The notes under the pieces are model-generated. The model saw nothing but the letters and a program-made list of their open reading frames with translations. It did no database searches and was not told where the DNA came from. DNA of 64,000 nt from JABDQW01 sp942492025 (GTDB taxonomy: Bacteria > Pseudomonadota > Gammaproteobacteria > SZUA-229), in the NCBI GenBank assembly GCA_942492025.1, contig CALODJ010000006.1, positions 62,001-126,000 on the forward strand. The letters are read 5' to 3'. Positions 1-9,540 of this stretch are shown piece by piece (positions within the stretch are counted from its first letter, which is position 1; the number at the start of each line of letters is the position of its first letter). The translations under genes and the position numbers were made by a program.

Positions 1-48
1 GCCATTGGTATTGATCGAAATTACACGCATGATTATTTGATGATCTGA
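1..48 (+). CDS. possible C-terminal end of an upstream gene
   Basis: The first 15 codons of the window read AIGIDRNYTHDYLMI and end at a TGA at 46-48. If real, this is the tail of a gene lying upstream of pyrE on the same strand. The piece is too short for me to assign to a family, and it could be chance. Confidence 0.22.
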   Translation, partial: AIGIDRNYTHDYLMI

Positions 49-108
49 AACGAGGCGTTATCATACGCGTGCAATCTCTAGCTTGCCACCATAACCGGAA
101 AATATTCG

Positions 109-774
109 ATGCAGCAAAAATCCCAGGACAATAAAACACGCTTCATTCAGCTCGCGATCAATAACGATGTGCTGCGTTTTGGCGAATTCACGCTCAAATC
201 CGGCCGCAGCAGTCCGTATTTCTTCAACGCGGGATTGTTCAATACCGGCAAAGCGCTGGCGGAGCTGGGCGCCTGTTATGCGCAGCTTATTGTTGACGAG
301 GCACTGGATTTCGATGTGCTGTTTGGACCGGCATACAAAGGGATACCGTTGGTGTCTGCGATCGCGATTGCGCTGTCAACGGAGCACGGCGTCGACAAGC
401 CCTACGCTTTCAACCGCAAGGAAGCCAAGGATCACGGTGAAGGCGGCAGTATCGTCGGCGCCGATGTTCACGGCAGGGTATTGATCGTCGATGATGTGAT
501 CACCGCAGGCACCGCCATTCGTGAAGCCGTCGATATCATCGCGGCCGAGGGTGGCACGACATCGGCGATCCTGATCGCACTGGACCGCCAGGAAAGAGGC
601 CAGGGTGAGTTGTCGGCAATACAGGAGGTACAGAAAGATTTTGATCTGTCGGTGCACAGCATCATCACCATGGCGGACCTGATCGCTTATATCGAAACGG
701 ATAACAACTACAGTCAGTACCTGGATGCAATGCGGGCGTATCGGGACCACTATGGGATTGAATCCGCATCTTGA
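109..774 (+). CDS. pyrE: orotate phosphoribosyltransferase
   Basis: This enzyme joins orotate to PRPP to give orotidine 5'-monophosphate, the fifth step of de novo pyrimidine synthesis in the cytosol. The 221-residue length is normal for the family. The PRPP-binding signature VLIVDDVITAGTAI lies at about residues 124-137, and the N-terminal FGEFTLKSGRSSPYFFNAG stretch is typical of PyrE. The ATG at 109 gives the usual family start. The stop codon abuts a fragment of a dispersed repeat end (773-800), and the next gene is convergent. Confidence 0.97.
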   Translation: MQQKSQDNKTRFIQLAINNDVLRFGEFTLKSGRSSPYFFNAGLFNTGKALAELGACYAQLIVDEALDFDVLFGPAYKGIPLVSAIAIALSTEHGVDKPYAFNRKEAKDHGEGGSIVGADVHGRVLIVDDVITAGTAIREAVDIIAAEGGTTSAILIALDRQERGQGELSAIQEVQKDFDLSVHSIITMADLIAYIETDNNYSQYLDAMRAYRDHYGIESAS

Positions 775-800
775 TCCTGGTGCGAAATGCGGGCTAACCC
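773..800 (+). repeat. end fragment of the MITE-like family
   Basis: These bases match the right end of the dispersed element seen at 9268-9515 (GATCCTGGTGAGAAATGCGGGCT), with one change. Only this end is present, so it is a remnant. It overlaps the pyrE stop codon. Confidence 0.6.
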
Positions 801-1543
801 AAAACCAGTTTTAGGCCGATCAATAAAGTGACGGCCTCAAAAGCCCGTTTGATCACTCTATTACCTTTAACAATCGCCAGGTGTGCCCCCAGGTATCCGC
901 CGATGACCGAGCCCAGCAACAACGCCGGCAGCCACAACCAGTAGATCTCGCCCAGTAGCCCGAGGGTCAGGGCGCCAACACCGTTCCAGAACAGACCGAC
1001 CAGCACCAGGGTGTAAGCCACCGCGCGTTTGTAGTCCATGCCGAACCAGCGTACCAGCCATAGCGTCACGAACAGTCCGGTACCTGAGGTCAGTGAGCCA
1101 TTCAGCACACCGATGAAGAACAGGGCAATGCCTCCTGCGATGTATCCCCGGCGATCCCGATGAACGGGCGTATATTCCTGACCAAGTTGCGGTGAGAATA
1201 TCGAATACATACCCAGAGCCATGGTCAGAACACCCAGTGCAATCTGTGCTGCGCGATCAGGCACCTGCAGAATGACGCTGGCACCGAGGACAACCCCGGG
1301 AACGCCGGTAACGACCATGAACAGGGCGAACTGTCGCTCCAGGTGGCTCTCGCGCAGGTGCCGCAGGGTGGCGCCAATGCCGAGGGCCACGGTCGCCACC
1401 TTGTGGGTGGCCAGGGCGACGCCAAATGGCAGTCCGAGAAAAATCAGTACCGGTAGCTGTATCAATCCGGCACCGCCGCCGGACAGTGCAGAAAACACAT
1501 TCGCCAGCAGCGAAATCGCAAAGAGAAGGGCGTGATCAAGCAT
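794..1543 (-). CDS. TauE/SafE-family membrane transporter
   Basis: This 249-residue protein is made almost entirely of hydrophobic segments, about seven or eight helices. It has the glycine-rich N-terminus (LSGGGAGLIQLPVL) and internal duplication of the sulfite exporter TauE/SafE (DUF81) family. Members move sulfonates, sulfite or other organic anions across the inner membrane, but the substrate cannot be read from sequence. It is convergent with pyrE and divergent from the DUF4124 gene, so it is probably a single-gene unit. Confidence 0.85.
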   Translation of the reverse strand: MLDHALLFAISLLANVFSALSGGGAGLIQLPVLIFLGLPFGVALATHKVATVALGIGATLRHLRESHLERQFALFMVVTGVPGVVLGASVILQVPDRAAQIALGVLTMALGMYSIFSPQLGQEYTPVHRDRRGYIAGGIALFFIGVLNGSLTSGTGLFVTLWLVRWFGMDYKRAVAYTLVLVGLFWNGVGALTLGLLGEIYWLWLPALLLGSVIGGYLGAHLAIVKGNRVIKRAFEAVTLLIGLKLVLG

Positions 1544-1642
1544 GATCGATCTGTATCAGGAGACTGCAAGCATTCTGCCACAGTATGACTATACTGAAGA
1601 CTATATGTCGCAGTTCCCAGGTGGTAATCAAGAGGTAGGACA

Positions 1643-2338
1643 ATGGGTTTCAGCAAAACAGTGCTATTCATAGTGGCCACGTGGTATGTGGCAGGCTCAC
1701 ACGCGGGTATGTACCGATGGGTCGACGAGTATGGTGATGTGCATTACGGTGACAAGGTGCCGGCACAGTACCTGAAAAAAGAACACGAGGAATTGAACGA
1801 GCAGGGAACCCTGGTCAAGAAGCACGACCGTGCAATGACGGCTGAAGAGAAAGCTGAAAAGAAAAGGCTGGATGCCGAACGCGAGCGCCTGGAGAATGAG
1901 AAACGTCAGCAGGCATTGCGTGATCGCGTGCTCACCGACACCTATACCACAGAGCGTGATCTGATCGCAGCGCGCGACGCCAGGCTTGAGGCCATCGATT
2001 CCCAGCTCCGGCTGTCGAAAGATATCATCGACAGTTCGAAGGTCAAAGTGAAAAAGACCGAAGAGCTGATTAAAAATCTGAAAGCTGCCGACAGGATGGT
2101 GCCGGAAGCGACCTATGCCAAGCTCGAGCGTGAGAAAGCACAACTCTCAACCCAGCAAGGTGTCCAGAAAGGTCATCAGGTAAAAAGAGAGGAGGTCATC
2201 CAGCAGTTTGATGGCTACATCGCTCGTTTCCGCGAGCTTATGGCCGAGAAGCAGAAAAGACGCGAAGCGTACAACAGGCGCAAGGCGGAAAGAGAGAGAG
2301 CCGCACAAGGCCTGCCGTCAGCTGTCACATCAAAATAA
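1643..2338 (+). CDS. exported coiled-coil protein with DUF4124 domain
   Basis: A signal peptide covers about residues 1-21. It is followed by MYRWVDEYGDVHYGDKVP, the usual opening of the DUF4124 domain found on many gammaproteobacterial periplasmic proteins. The remainder to residue 231 is highly charged and helical, rich in K, E and R, and very likely a coiled coil. The ATG at 1643 follows a plausible AGAGGTAGG ribosome site. No enzymatic motif is visible and the function is unknown. Confidence 0.75.
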   Translation: MGFSKTVLFIVATWYVAGSHAGMYRWVDEYGDVHYGDKVPAQYLKKEHEELNEQGTLVKKHDRAMTAEEKAEKKRLDAERERLENEKRQQALRDRVLTDTYTTERDLIAARDARLEAIDSQLRLSKDIIDSSKVKVKKTEELIKNLKAADRMVPEATYAKLEREKAQLSTQQGVQKGHQVKREEVIQQFDGYIARFRELMAEKQKRREAYNRRKAERERAAQGLPSAVTSK

Positions 2339-2458
2339 TCGCTGGACCTCTGTGGAGGTACTTTGTGGTCCAGTAGAGGTCATCTGTAGACAATCAGATC
2401 TTATCTTACAGATTATGGAAAAGGTTCAGACATAAACTGACAGCCAAATGGGGCGATC

Positions 2459-2528
2459 GTAGGGTGCGCCGTGCGCACCGAGAAATTTATGTATGTTGCC
2501 CAGTGCCGGTGCGCACGGCGCACCCTAC
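2459..2528. repeat. GTAGGGTGCGCC paired inverted repeat, copy 1
   Basis: Two arms, GTAGGGTGCGCCGTGCGCACC and its reverse complement, enclose about 28 unrelated bases. It occupies the gap between the DUF4124 gene and argB (2339-2674), in which I see no gene. Related copies lie at 3756, 9541 and 14957, and a single arm lies at 20864. Confidence 0.85.
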
Positions 2529-2674
2529 AGTCATGATTTCATTGTTACAACCATGTGATGGTGATTTAGAGTGCATCGGCACTGTCAGGCCTTCTTGAGA
2601 GTAAATAACCGTATTGTCAGGTCAAATCCAGACTATTACACTATTGCAAGTCATTGTGTTTCAGGTCATCCCCG

Positions 2675-3562
2675 TCAGGCTCTGATCAGCGTACCCACGC
2701 CTTCATCCGTCAGCAGTTCGAGCAAGACCGCGTGTTCAACACGTCCGTCGATGATGTGCGAGGTCTTGACGCCGGATTTGACGGCATCCAGCGCACAGTC
2801 AACTTTAGGCAGCATGCCGCCATGTATGGTGCCATCGGCAATCAGCGCATCAATATCGGCCGCTTTCAGACCGGTCAACACATTGCCGTCACCGTCGAGA
2901 ATACCGGCGGTATTGGTCAGCAGTAACAGTTTCTCTGCGCCCAGCACACAGGCCAGTTTGCCGGCGACAAGATCGGCATTGATGTTGTACGAACTCTGGT
3001 CATGACCCACGCCGATAGGCGCGATCACCGGGATGAAATCACCATGGTCGAGGGTGTTGACAACGGTTGGATCGATGCCTGTGACTTCACCCACATGGCC
3101 GAGGTCGATAATTTCCGGCGCATCCAGTTCGGGTGATGAGCGCTCGATTTTCAGTTTGCGCGCATGGATCAGTCCGCCATCCTTGCCGGTGAGCCCAACG
3201 GCATTGCCCCCATTATGATTGATCAGGCCGACGATACTTTTATTGACCAGGCCGCCGAGAACCATTTCGACGACATCCATGGTCTCCTGATCAGTGACGC
3301 GCATGCCGTCCACGAACCTGGATTTCTTACCGATACGCTCCAGCAGCTGGCCGATCTGGGGGCCGCCGCCATGAACAACCACCGGATCGATACCGACCTG
3401 TTTCAGCAACACAATATCTCTGGCGAAGCCATTCTTTAACCGCTCATCGGTCATGGCGTTACCACCGTATTTGATCACGATGGTTTTACCGTGCAGCCGC
3501 TGGATATAGGGCAGGGCCTCGGACAGGACGCTGGCGACATTGTGTGCGGATTGCTTATCCAC
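2675..3562 (-). CDS. argB: acetylglutamate kinase
   Basis: ArgB phosphorylates N-acetylglutamate, the second step of arginine synthesis in the cytosol. The protein is 295 residues, as usual. It has the amino-acid-kinase phosphate loop KYGGNAM at about residue 31 and the substrate loop VHGGGPQI at about residue 63. The start at MDKQSAHNVA is supported by the family alignment. It lies downstream of algC on the same strand but is separated from it by a MITE, so cotranscription is uncertain. Confidence 0.96.
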   Translation of the reverse strand: MDKQSAHNVASVLSEALPYIQRLHGKTIVIKYGGNAMTDERLKNGFARDIVLLKQVGIDPVVVHGGGPQIGQLLERIGKKSRFVDGMRVTDQETMDVVEMVLGGLVNKSIVGLINHNGGNAVGLTGKDGGLIHARKLKIERSSPELDAPEIIDLGHVGEVTGIDPTVVNTLDHGDFIPVIAPIGVGHDQSSYNINADLVAGKLACVLGAEKLLLLTNTAGILDGDGNVLTGLKAADIDALIADGTIHGGMLPKVDCALDAVKSGVKTSHIIDGRVEHAVLLELLTDEGVGTLIRA

Positions 3563-3651
3563 GATTCACTCCGGTTTTTAATGTTTGCTGTGTGGGTTTT
3601 TACCGCAAAGGCGCACAGGACGCAAAGCACTGTTTTCGATAACTTGCGGTT

Positions 3652-3966
3652 CTAGCCCACATTTCTCACCAGGATCACGGGAGCAGGCGCAGGATTCATA
3701 TTCGTAAGCGCCGCTCTGGAGCGAAAAGCGTAGCAATAGCTTGGGCGAAGCGGCCGTAGGGTGCGCCGTGCGCACCGAAACAGCCCAGCACACTGAGGAT
3801 TCACGGTGCGCACAGCGCACCCTACGATCTCATGCAAACGAAGACCAGCCTGAACCGTGACAGGCAGGCTTGTATAACACACTGTATTTTTAATCATCCG
3901 AGCTTCACTCCAAAAAACCAATGCCTTACCAGTATTCAACGCCGCCTGGTGAGAAATGCGGGCTAG
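3652..3966 (-). mobile_element. MITE-like element, copy A (with nested repeat)
   Basis: The ends CTAGCCCACATTTCTCACC and GGTGAGAAATGCGGGCTAG are near-perfect inverted repeats. The interior matches the copies at 9268-9515 and 60596-60766 read on the opposite strand, for example the segment on AGACCAGCCTGAACCGTGA. No transposase is encoded. A GTAGGGTGCGCC paired repeat (3756-3825) is inserted within it. This accounts for the gap between argB and algC. Confidence 0.8.
3756..3825. repeat. GTAGGGTGCGCC paired inverted repeat, copy 2, nested
   Basis: Same two-arm structure as the copy at 2459, with a different spacer. It lies wholly inside the MITE-like element at 3652-3966, between sequence that is continuous in the copy at 9268-9515, so this repeat arrived after the MITE. 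Confidence 0.85.
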
Positions 3967-4019
3967 CTGCTGCGGCCATCAGCGGGCTACTCGTTCCTTG
4001 TCAGTCGCCCCGCGGGTGA

Positions 4020-5393
4020 CTAAAACGGCAAGACCAGGCTGCTGTCCTGTTTCAGGATTTCTTTTCTGAACTTGGCCTGGATCTCATCAAGCGCCGCTTG
4101 CGTGCTGGCTTCGAAACGAAGCACCAGGCACGGTGTCGTGTTAGATGGCCGTATCAGCCCCCAGCCATCCGTAAAATTGACACGCATGCCATCGATCGTG
4201 ACCATATCGGCGTCATCAAAGTCGGCCTCCTGTTTGAATTTATCCATGAACCTGTAATGCTCGCCTTCCTCGAACATTATTTGCAATTCGGGTGTATTCA
4301 CGCTGTCGGGCAGTTCGGCAAATACTTCACTGGGATGCTGTTCGCGCTTGCTGAGGATTTCCAGCATGCGCGCGGCACTGTAGAGGCCATCGTCGAAGCC
4401 GAACCAGCGTTCCTTGAAGAAGATATGGCCACTCATCTCACCGGCGAGCTCGGCACCGGTTTCCTTCATCTTGGCCTTGATGAATGAATGGCCCGTTTTC
4501 CACATCAACGGTTCTCCACCGTGATCCTTGATGAAGTCGGCGAGGTTGGAGCTTGATTTGATGTCGAAGATGATTTGCGCACCGGGCTTGCGTTCGAGCA
4601 CGTCGGCGGCGTATAGCATCATCTGGCGGTCGGCCCAGATGATGTTCTGCCTGTCATCGATGATCCCGACCCGGTCACCATCACCGTCGAAGGCGAGGCC
4701 CAGGTCGAGCGAATGATCGCCGATCGCGTGTTTGATCGCAGCGAGATTTTCCGGTTTTGACGGGTCCGGATGATGGTTCGGAAAGGTGCCGTCGACATCA
4801 CAGAACAATTCAGTGACTTCGCAACCCAGCCTGCTGAACAGCTCGACTGCCAGCACACCGGCGACACCGTTACCGCAGTCGACGGCGATGTTCAGTGGCC
4901 GTGCCAGATGAATGTCGGAGGTGATGGTGTCGATGTAGTCTGGAATCACATCCTGTTGTTCATAGTTGCCATCACCGTAGTCGAGATTGCCCTCGATGAT
5001 ACGCTGGTAGAGCGAGGTGATGCCGTCGCCGTAGAATGTGTGGCCGGCAACCAGCATTTTCAGACCATTGTATGAAGGTGGATTGTGGCTGCCTGTGACC
5101 ATCACGCCGGTGCCGGTTTCTAGTTTGTGGGTTGCATAGTACAGCACCGGCGTCGGTACCATGCCGACATCGACAACGTCACAGCCGCCCGCACACAGAC
5201 CCGCGCTCAGCGCTTTCGCCAGATAGGGGCTGGACAGGCGTCCGTCACGACCGATCACCACCGTATGCTGACCCTGTGCGCGTGCCTCGGATGCAAAAGC
5301 CTGTCCGATCAGTGTCACGGCATCCGGTGTCAAGGCAGTTTCAACGATGCCGCGAATATCGTAGGCACGAAATATCTCTTTATTAATGACCAT
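4020..5393 (-). CDS. algC: phosphomannomutase/phosphoglucomutase
   Basis: This alpha-D-phosphohexomutase interconverts hexose 6- and 1-phosphates for polysaccharide and LPS precursor synthesis. The active-site serine lies in TGSHNPPSYNG (serine near residue 102), the metal-binding loop is DGDGDRVG, and the C-terminal phosphate loop includes RPSNTTPC. I place the start at MVINKEIFRAYDIRG (5393), which matches the family N-terminus. A longer in-frame reading to 5462 adds 23 polar residues without family support. The nearby dut, coaBC and argB genes resemble the Pseudomonas gene order. Confidence 0.94.
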   Translation of the reverse strand: MVINKEIFRAYDIRGIVETALTPDAVTLIGQAFASEARAQGQHTVVIGRDGRLSSPYLAKALSAGLCAGGCDVVDVGMVPTPVLYYATHKLETGTGVMVTGSHNPPSYNGLKMLVAGHTFYGDGITSLYQRIIEGNLDYGDGNYEQQDVIPDYIDTITSDIHLARPLNIAVDCGNGVAGVLAVELFSRLGCEVTELFCDVDGTFPNHHPDPSKPENLAAIKHAIGDHSLDLGLAFDGDGDRVGIIDDRQNIIWADRQMMLYAADVLERKPGAQIIFDIKSSSNLADFIKDHGGEPLMWKTGHSFIKAKMKETGAELAGEMSGHIFFKERWFGFDDGLYSAARMLEILSKREQHPSEVFAELPDSVNTPELQIMFEEGEHYRFMDKFKQEADFDDADMVTIDGMRVNFTDGWGLIRPSNTTPCLVLRFEASTQAALDEIQAKFRKEILKQDSSLVLPF

Positions 5394-5642
5394 ATGATTT
5401 TTTTTATGTTGTTTAAAGTCTGATTTCAAGTTGTCTTGTTGTTGTTCGTGTTGATCAGGCACACTCTGTGCGGGCTAACACCCGATCAAGAGCCTGTCAA
5501 AGGCCGTCTATTATAGTGGATCGGGTGATTTGTCTGGGTGGAAATTATGGTGTTGCTTTATTTGTGGCCAGGCTGAGGCTGGACTTTTATAAGCCGGGCT
5601 TTTATGCTTTTTCATCAGAGCCCACATTAAAGAGGGCGTTTT

Positions 5643-6692
5643 ATGGCCCACAAACCTCGTCCCCGTCCGCTGTCGCGGCGTGACTTTATGCAATACAGCG
5701 CTGCTCTTGCGGGCGCGGCCACGATGCCCGGCTGGATTTCAGCCTGCAGTTCGGAAGAGCCTCACCTTGAAACGCCGGTTGATGATGAAGCGGATCTGCA
5801 GCCGGTCAGCAACCTGCTCGACTGGCCGCTGATCACCGACAACGCGGATTTTTTCCAGGTCGACACAGGCGCGCCCGACGTACCCATCGATAGCGCAAGC
5901 TGGTCACTGGCGGTCAGTGGCCTGGTCGACAATGCAGAGAGCTTGAGCTACGACCAGCTCCTCGCCCTGCCCGCTGTGGAACAGACGACGACGCTGGTTT
6001 GCATCGGCAACCCGGTAGGTGGGGCAGCCATTGGTACCGCACGCTGGCGGGGGGTGGCGCTTTCCTACCTGCTGTCGCGCTGGGGTGTGCAGGCGCAGGC
6101 CCATGACATGGTGGCGCGCGATGTGGGCACATACTCCGACAGCATTCCGCTGTCCCATCTGCAATCGCATTTCGCGATGCTGGCCTATGAGATGAACGGT
6201 GTGCCGCTGCCGCATCTGCACGGTGCGCCGCTGCGCATCATTGTGCCCGGCATCTATGGCATCAAGAACGTCAAATGGGTCGCCGGTCTGGAATTCGTGG
6301 ACAGCGACTATCAGGGCTATTGGCAGCAGCTGGGTTGGCCGGACAGCGCACACGTGCGCACGCTGGCCCAGATCAGGAACGTACCCGACGACTACCGGAT
6401 GGCCCCGGGCGTGCTGCCGGTCAATGGCTTCGCCTATGCCGGATTGCGTGGTATCCAGCGTGTTGAGATCTCAGCGGACGGCGGTCAGAGCTGGATCGAC
6501 GCCGATCTGGACCCACCACTCAGCCCGTATGCCTGGGTGCGCTTCGAAAAGGCCTTCGTGATGGACACGCCGGGGGCGTACCGGCTGCGGGTGCGCGCCA
6601 CCGACGCTGAGGGCGTGCTGCAGGAAGAGGCACCTGTCGATACCCTCAATGGATCCGAGGGCTGGCATTCTATCAATGTCATCGTTGTCTGA
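5643..6692 (+). CDS. Tat-exported sulfite oxidase-type molybdopterin oxidoreductase
   Basis: The N-terminus carries a twin-arginine signal (LSRRDFMQY, arginines 12-13), followed by ISAC, which could be a lipobox. Residues about 85-240 form the sulfite-oxidase-type molybdopterin domain with the expected molybdenum-ligating cysteine in TLVCIGNPVGG (C120) and the VPGIYGIKNVKW loop. The C-terminal third resembles the Mo-co dimerisation domain. Family members oxidise sulfite or reduce sulfoxides in the periplasm. The exact substrate is not determinable, and no haem subunit is adjacent. Confidence 0.85.
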   Translation: MAHKPRPRPLSRRDFMQYSAALAGAATMPGWISACSSEEPHLETPVDDEADLQPVSNLLDWPLITDNADFFQVDTGAPDVPIDSASWSLAVSGLVDNAESLSYDQLLALPAVEQTTTLVCIGNPVGGAAIGTARWRGVALSYLLSRWGVQAQAHDMVARDVGTYSDSIPLSHLQSHFAMLAYEMNGVPLPHLHGAPLRIIVPGIYGIKNVKWVAGLEFVDSDYQGYWQQLGWPDSAHVRTLAQIRNVPDDYRMAPGVLPVNGFAYAGLRGIQRVEISADGGQSWIDADLDPPLSPYAWVRFEKAFVMDTPGAYRLRVRATDAEGVLQEEAPVDTLNGSEGWHSINVIVV

Positions 6693-6730
6693 CCCACCTT
6701 GCCGGCGGCTGAGATACGGTCAGTGATGCT

Positions 6731-7186
6731 TCATTTATGCCCCGAATGTCCAAAGCCGCCCGCACCGCGGTCGCTCTCGTTGAAATCATCCACGACTTCA
6801 AAGTCCGCCTGCACCACTGGCACGAAAACCAGCTGGGCAATGCGATCACCCTGTTCGATGCTGAAGCTGCCGTGGCCGCGGTTCCAAACGGATACAAATA
6901 GCTGGCCCTGGTAGTCCGAATCGATCAGGCCCACCAGATTCCCCAACACGATGCCGTGCTTGTGGCCGAGGCCCGAGCGCGGCAGTATCGTTGCCGCCAG
7001 GCCCGGGTCTTCGATATGGATCGCGATACCCGTTGGAATCAGTTCGGTGTCACCCGGCTTCAGCGTGATCGTTTCATCGATGCAGGCACGCAGGTCCATC
7101 CCGGCCGAGCCTTCGGTCGCGTGAGCGGGCAGAGGAATGGTATCGCCGATGCGGTCATCGAGTATCTTAAGCTGTATTTTTCGCAT
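6731..7186 (-). CDS. dut: deoxyuridine 5'-triphosphate nucleotidohydrolase
   Basis: dUTPase cleaves dUTP to dUMP and pyrophosphate, which keeps uracil out of DNA and feeds thymidylate synthesis. At 151 residues it is the standard trimeric form. Visible motifs are GMDLRAC, PRSGLGHKHG, NLVGLIDSDYQG and the C-terminal glycine-rich RGAGGFGHSG. Its start overlaps the end of coaBC by 20 bases, so the two are probably cotranscribed. Confidence 0.96.
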   Translation of the reverse strand: MRKIQLKILDDRIGDTIPLPAHATEGSAGMDLRACIDETITLKPGDTELIPTGIAIHIEDPGLAATILPRSGLGHKHGIVLGNLVGLIDSDYQGQLFVSVWNRGHGSFSIEQGDRIAQLVFVPVVQADFEVVDDFNESDRGAGGFGHSGHK

Positions 7187-8402
7187 GCTGCCGGTTTTTC
7201 GTGTAGTGATAGGCGACCAGCTTGATCAGCTCGCGCGCCAGTGTCGTTTTGCGCGCCTGTTCCAGAACCTGCTCACCGTCTGCCCATAGCACGTGCAGTG
7301 CATTGTATTCGCTGTTGAAACCTATGTCTTGTGCTTTGGCATTCTTGCCGACCTGGTTTGCCGCGATCATATCCAGTGACTTTTTTTCCAGCTTGGTGCG
7401 GGCATTGGCGACGAGGTTCTCGGTTTCAGCCGCAAAGCCAACCACAAAAGGTCGCGGATCAAGTCGGATCACGGCTGACAGTATGTCCTCGGTGCGCTCG
7501 AGTTCGATGACCCGTTCAGCCTCGTGTTTTTTCAGCTTCTGTGTGTACGCATGCGTGGGCCGGTAGTCGGCCACGGCAGCAGCCGAAATAAAGATCGGGT
7601 TGCCACGTGCGTGTTGCATCACCGCATCTTGCATCTGCGCTGCGGTTTCGACGTCGATACGCTCGACATCTTCCGGCGTGGCCAAATGACTGGGGCCGCT
7701 GATCAGGGTGACGTTGGCACCGGCTTCACGGGCCGCCCGTGCCAGCGCAAAACCCATGCGCCCGGAGCTGCGGTTGCCGATGAAACGCACCGGGTCGATC
7801 GGTTCATAGGTGGGTCCGGCGGTGATCAGGATATTGACACCTTGCAGCACGCCGCTTTTGAACAGTGCTGAGAGCGCATCAATCAATTCGGGCACCTCGA
7901 GCAGTCGGCCCTCGCCGGTTTCGCCGCAGGCTTGCGCGCCGGAGGCCGGACCGAACAGGTGAACGCCTCTTTGTTGCAATGTGCTGAAGTTGGCCTGCGT
8001 GGCGGGATCATGCCACATCACTCGGTTCATCGCCGGCGCCAGTGCCAGCGGTGCGTCGCTGGCCAGGCACAGTGTAGTCAGCAGGTCGTCGGCGCGACCC
8101 TGCGCGAGTTTGGCCATGCAGTTGGCACTGGCCGGTGCGATCAGGATCGCATCCGCCCAGCGCGCCATTTCGATATGACCCATGCCGGCCTCGGCCGCCT
8201 CATCCAGTAATTCGGTATGCACCGGATTGCCGGACAGCGCCTGGAAGGTCAGCGGGGTGACGAATTCGGTCGCAGCCCGGGTCATGACCACGCGCACAGC
8301 AGCGCCGGCATCGCGCAGTCGCCGCGTCAGCTCGGCACTCTTGTAGGCCGCGATGCCGCCGGTAATGCCGAGAATGATATGTTTGCTGTTGAGCGTGTTC
8401 AT
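7167..8402 (-). CDS. coaBC: bifunctional phosphopantothenoylcysteine decarboxylase/synthetase
   Basis: CoaBC makes 4'-phosphopantetheine from phosphopantothenate, cysteine and CTP in coenzyme A synthesis. The N-terminal flavoprotein half starts ILGITGGIAAYKSAEL and contains PAMNRVMW and the catalytic-cysteine motif ACGETGEGR. The C-terminal half has ITAGPTYEPIDPVRFI and NRSSGRMG. I set the start at MNTLNSKHIILG (8402). An in-frame extension to 8510 has no family support and runs into the divergent radC promoter. Confidence 0.95.
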   Translation of the reverse strand: MNTLNSKHIILGITGGIAAYKSAELTRRLRDAGAAVRVVMTRAATEFVTPLTFQALSGNPVHTELLDEAAEAGMGHIEMARWADAILIAPASANCMAKLAQGRADDLLTTLCLASDAPLALAPAMNRVMWHDPATQANFSTLQQRGVHLFGPASGAQACGETGEGRLLEVPELIDALSALFKSGVLQGVNILITAGPTYEPIDPVRFIGNRSSGRMGFALARAAREAGANVTLISGPSHLATPEDVERIDVETAAQMQDAVMQHARGNPIFISAAAVADYRPTHAYTQKLKKHEAERVIELERTEDILSAVIRLDPRPFVVGFAAETENLVANARTKLEKKSLDMIAANQVGKNAKAQDIGFNSEYNALHVLWADGEQVLEQARKTTLARELIKLVAYHYTKNRQHAKNTA

Positions 8403-8513
8403 CGGGTCATTGTAGCAGTAATCAGCAGCCGCTTTTGTTTGGCGGGATTTGCCTGTTTGCGGGCGTAGCGCTATTATTGCCGGCTCAAGGAACAATGACG
8501 AACGGTACATACC

Positions 8514-9191
8514 ATGTCACGGATGATATCTGACTGGCCGATGGAAGAACGGCCGCGCGAAAAGCTGCTCGATCGCGGCGCGAACACACTCTCCGATGCC
8601 GAATTGCTGGCTATCTTTCTCCGCACAGGCACCCGCGGACTGACCGCCGTCGACCTCGCGCGCCAGTTGCTGGAAGCCTTCGGTGGTCTGAAGCCATTAC
8701 TGGATGCGAGCGAATCCAGCTTCTGCCGGCACCGCGGCCTCGGGCGCGCCAAGTACGCGCAATTGCAGGCCGTTATGGAAATGGCGCGCCGTCACCTGTT
8801 CGAGAACATCCAGCGCGGTGATGCCCTGTGTTCGTCCAGTGATACGCGCCATTATCTCTCTGCCGAATTGCGCGCCTGTCCGCACGAAGTCTTCGCCTGT
8901 CTGTTTCTGGATAACCGCAACCGCGTCCTCAGCTTTGAGAAGCTGTTCTACGGTACCATCGACGGCGCCAGTGTCTACCCGCGCGAGGTGGTGCGCCGGG
9001 CTATCGATATCAATGCCGCTGCGGTGATTTTCGCCCACAACCATCCTTCAGGTGTGGCCGAACCCAGCGCTGCCGACAAGCAGATCACGCAGCGGCTGCA
9101 ACAGGCGCTGTCACTGATCGAGGTGCGCGTGCTCGATCATATGATTGTCGGCGATGAGGTGGTGTCATTTGCCGAGAGGGGTCTGTTATAA
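8514..9191 (+). CDS. radC: RadC-like JAB domain protein
   Basis: The 225-residue length is typical. The N-terminus has the helix-hairpin-helix region (RPREKLLDRGANTLSDAELLAIFLRTGT). The C-terminal JAB/MPN metalloprotease-like domain carries HNHPSGVAEPSAAD, the conserved zinc-site motif. RadC proteins are common but their historical role in DNA repair is disputed. It is divergent from coaBC, as in many gammaproteobacteria. Confidence 0.95.
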   Translation: MSRMISDWPMEERPREKLLDRGANTLSDAELLAIFLRTGTRGLTAVDLARQLLEAFGGLKPLLDASESSFCRHRGLGRAKYAQLQAVMEMARRHLFENIQRGDALCSSSDTRHYLSAELRACPHEVFACLFLDNRNRVLSFEKLFYGTIDGASVYPREVVRRAIDINAAAVIFAHNHPSGVAEPSAADKQITQRLQQALSLIEVRVLDHMIVGDEVVSFAERGLL

Positions 9192-9267
9192 GCACTATGA
9201 CGAAAACGTTTGAGTGTTTCTCCAATTCCGAAAAGTCGGTGCTGTCATTTCTGTATGTGCTGCGTAA

Positions 9268-9515
9268 CTAGCCCGCATTTCTCACCAGGCGGCGTCGAAT
9301 ACTGATAAGGCACTAATCCATTTAGGAGTATCCAGATGATCAGAAATACAGTGTGTTATTCAAGCATGCCTATCACGGTTCAGGCTGGTCTTCGTGTCCG
9401 TAAGCTTGCTCTTCACTCAAACCGTAGCTATTGCTACGCTTTTCGCTCCAGAGCGGCGCTTACGAACACGAATCCTGCGCCTGCTCCCGTGATCCTGGTG
9501 AGAAATGCGGGTTAG
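9268..9515 (+). mobile_element. MITE-like element, copy B
   Basis: It is bounded by CTAGCCCGCATTTCTCACC and GGTGAGAAATGCGGGTTAG. The interior aligns with the copies at 3652-3966 (reverse strand) and 60596-60766 and codes for nothing convincing. It accounts for much of the gap between radC and the RND adaptor gene (9192-9877). Confidence 0.82.
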
Positions 9516-9540
9516 CTGGTGAATTTGACGATTCAAGGCC

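Noticed and set aside
376..750. Antisense frames over pyrE and many other long antisense frames over hrpA, the RND genes and coaBC
   Set aside because: They are mirror frames of GC-rich coding sequence with no independent motifs or ribosome sites.
2342..2373. Hairpin TGGACC...GGTCCA after the DUF4124 gene as a terminator
   Set aside because: The loop is long and there is no T-run. It could be part of a repeat, so I did not annotate it.
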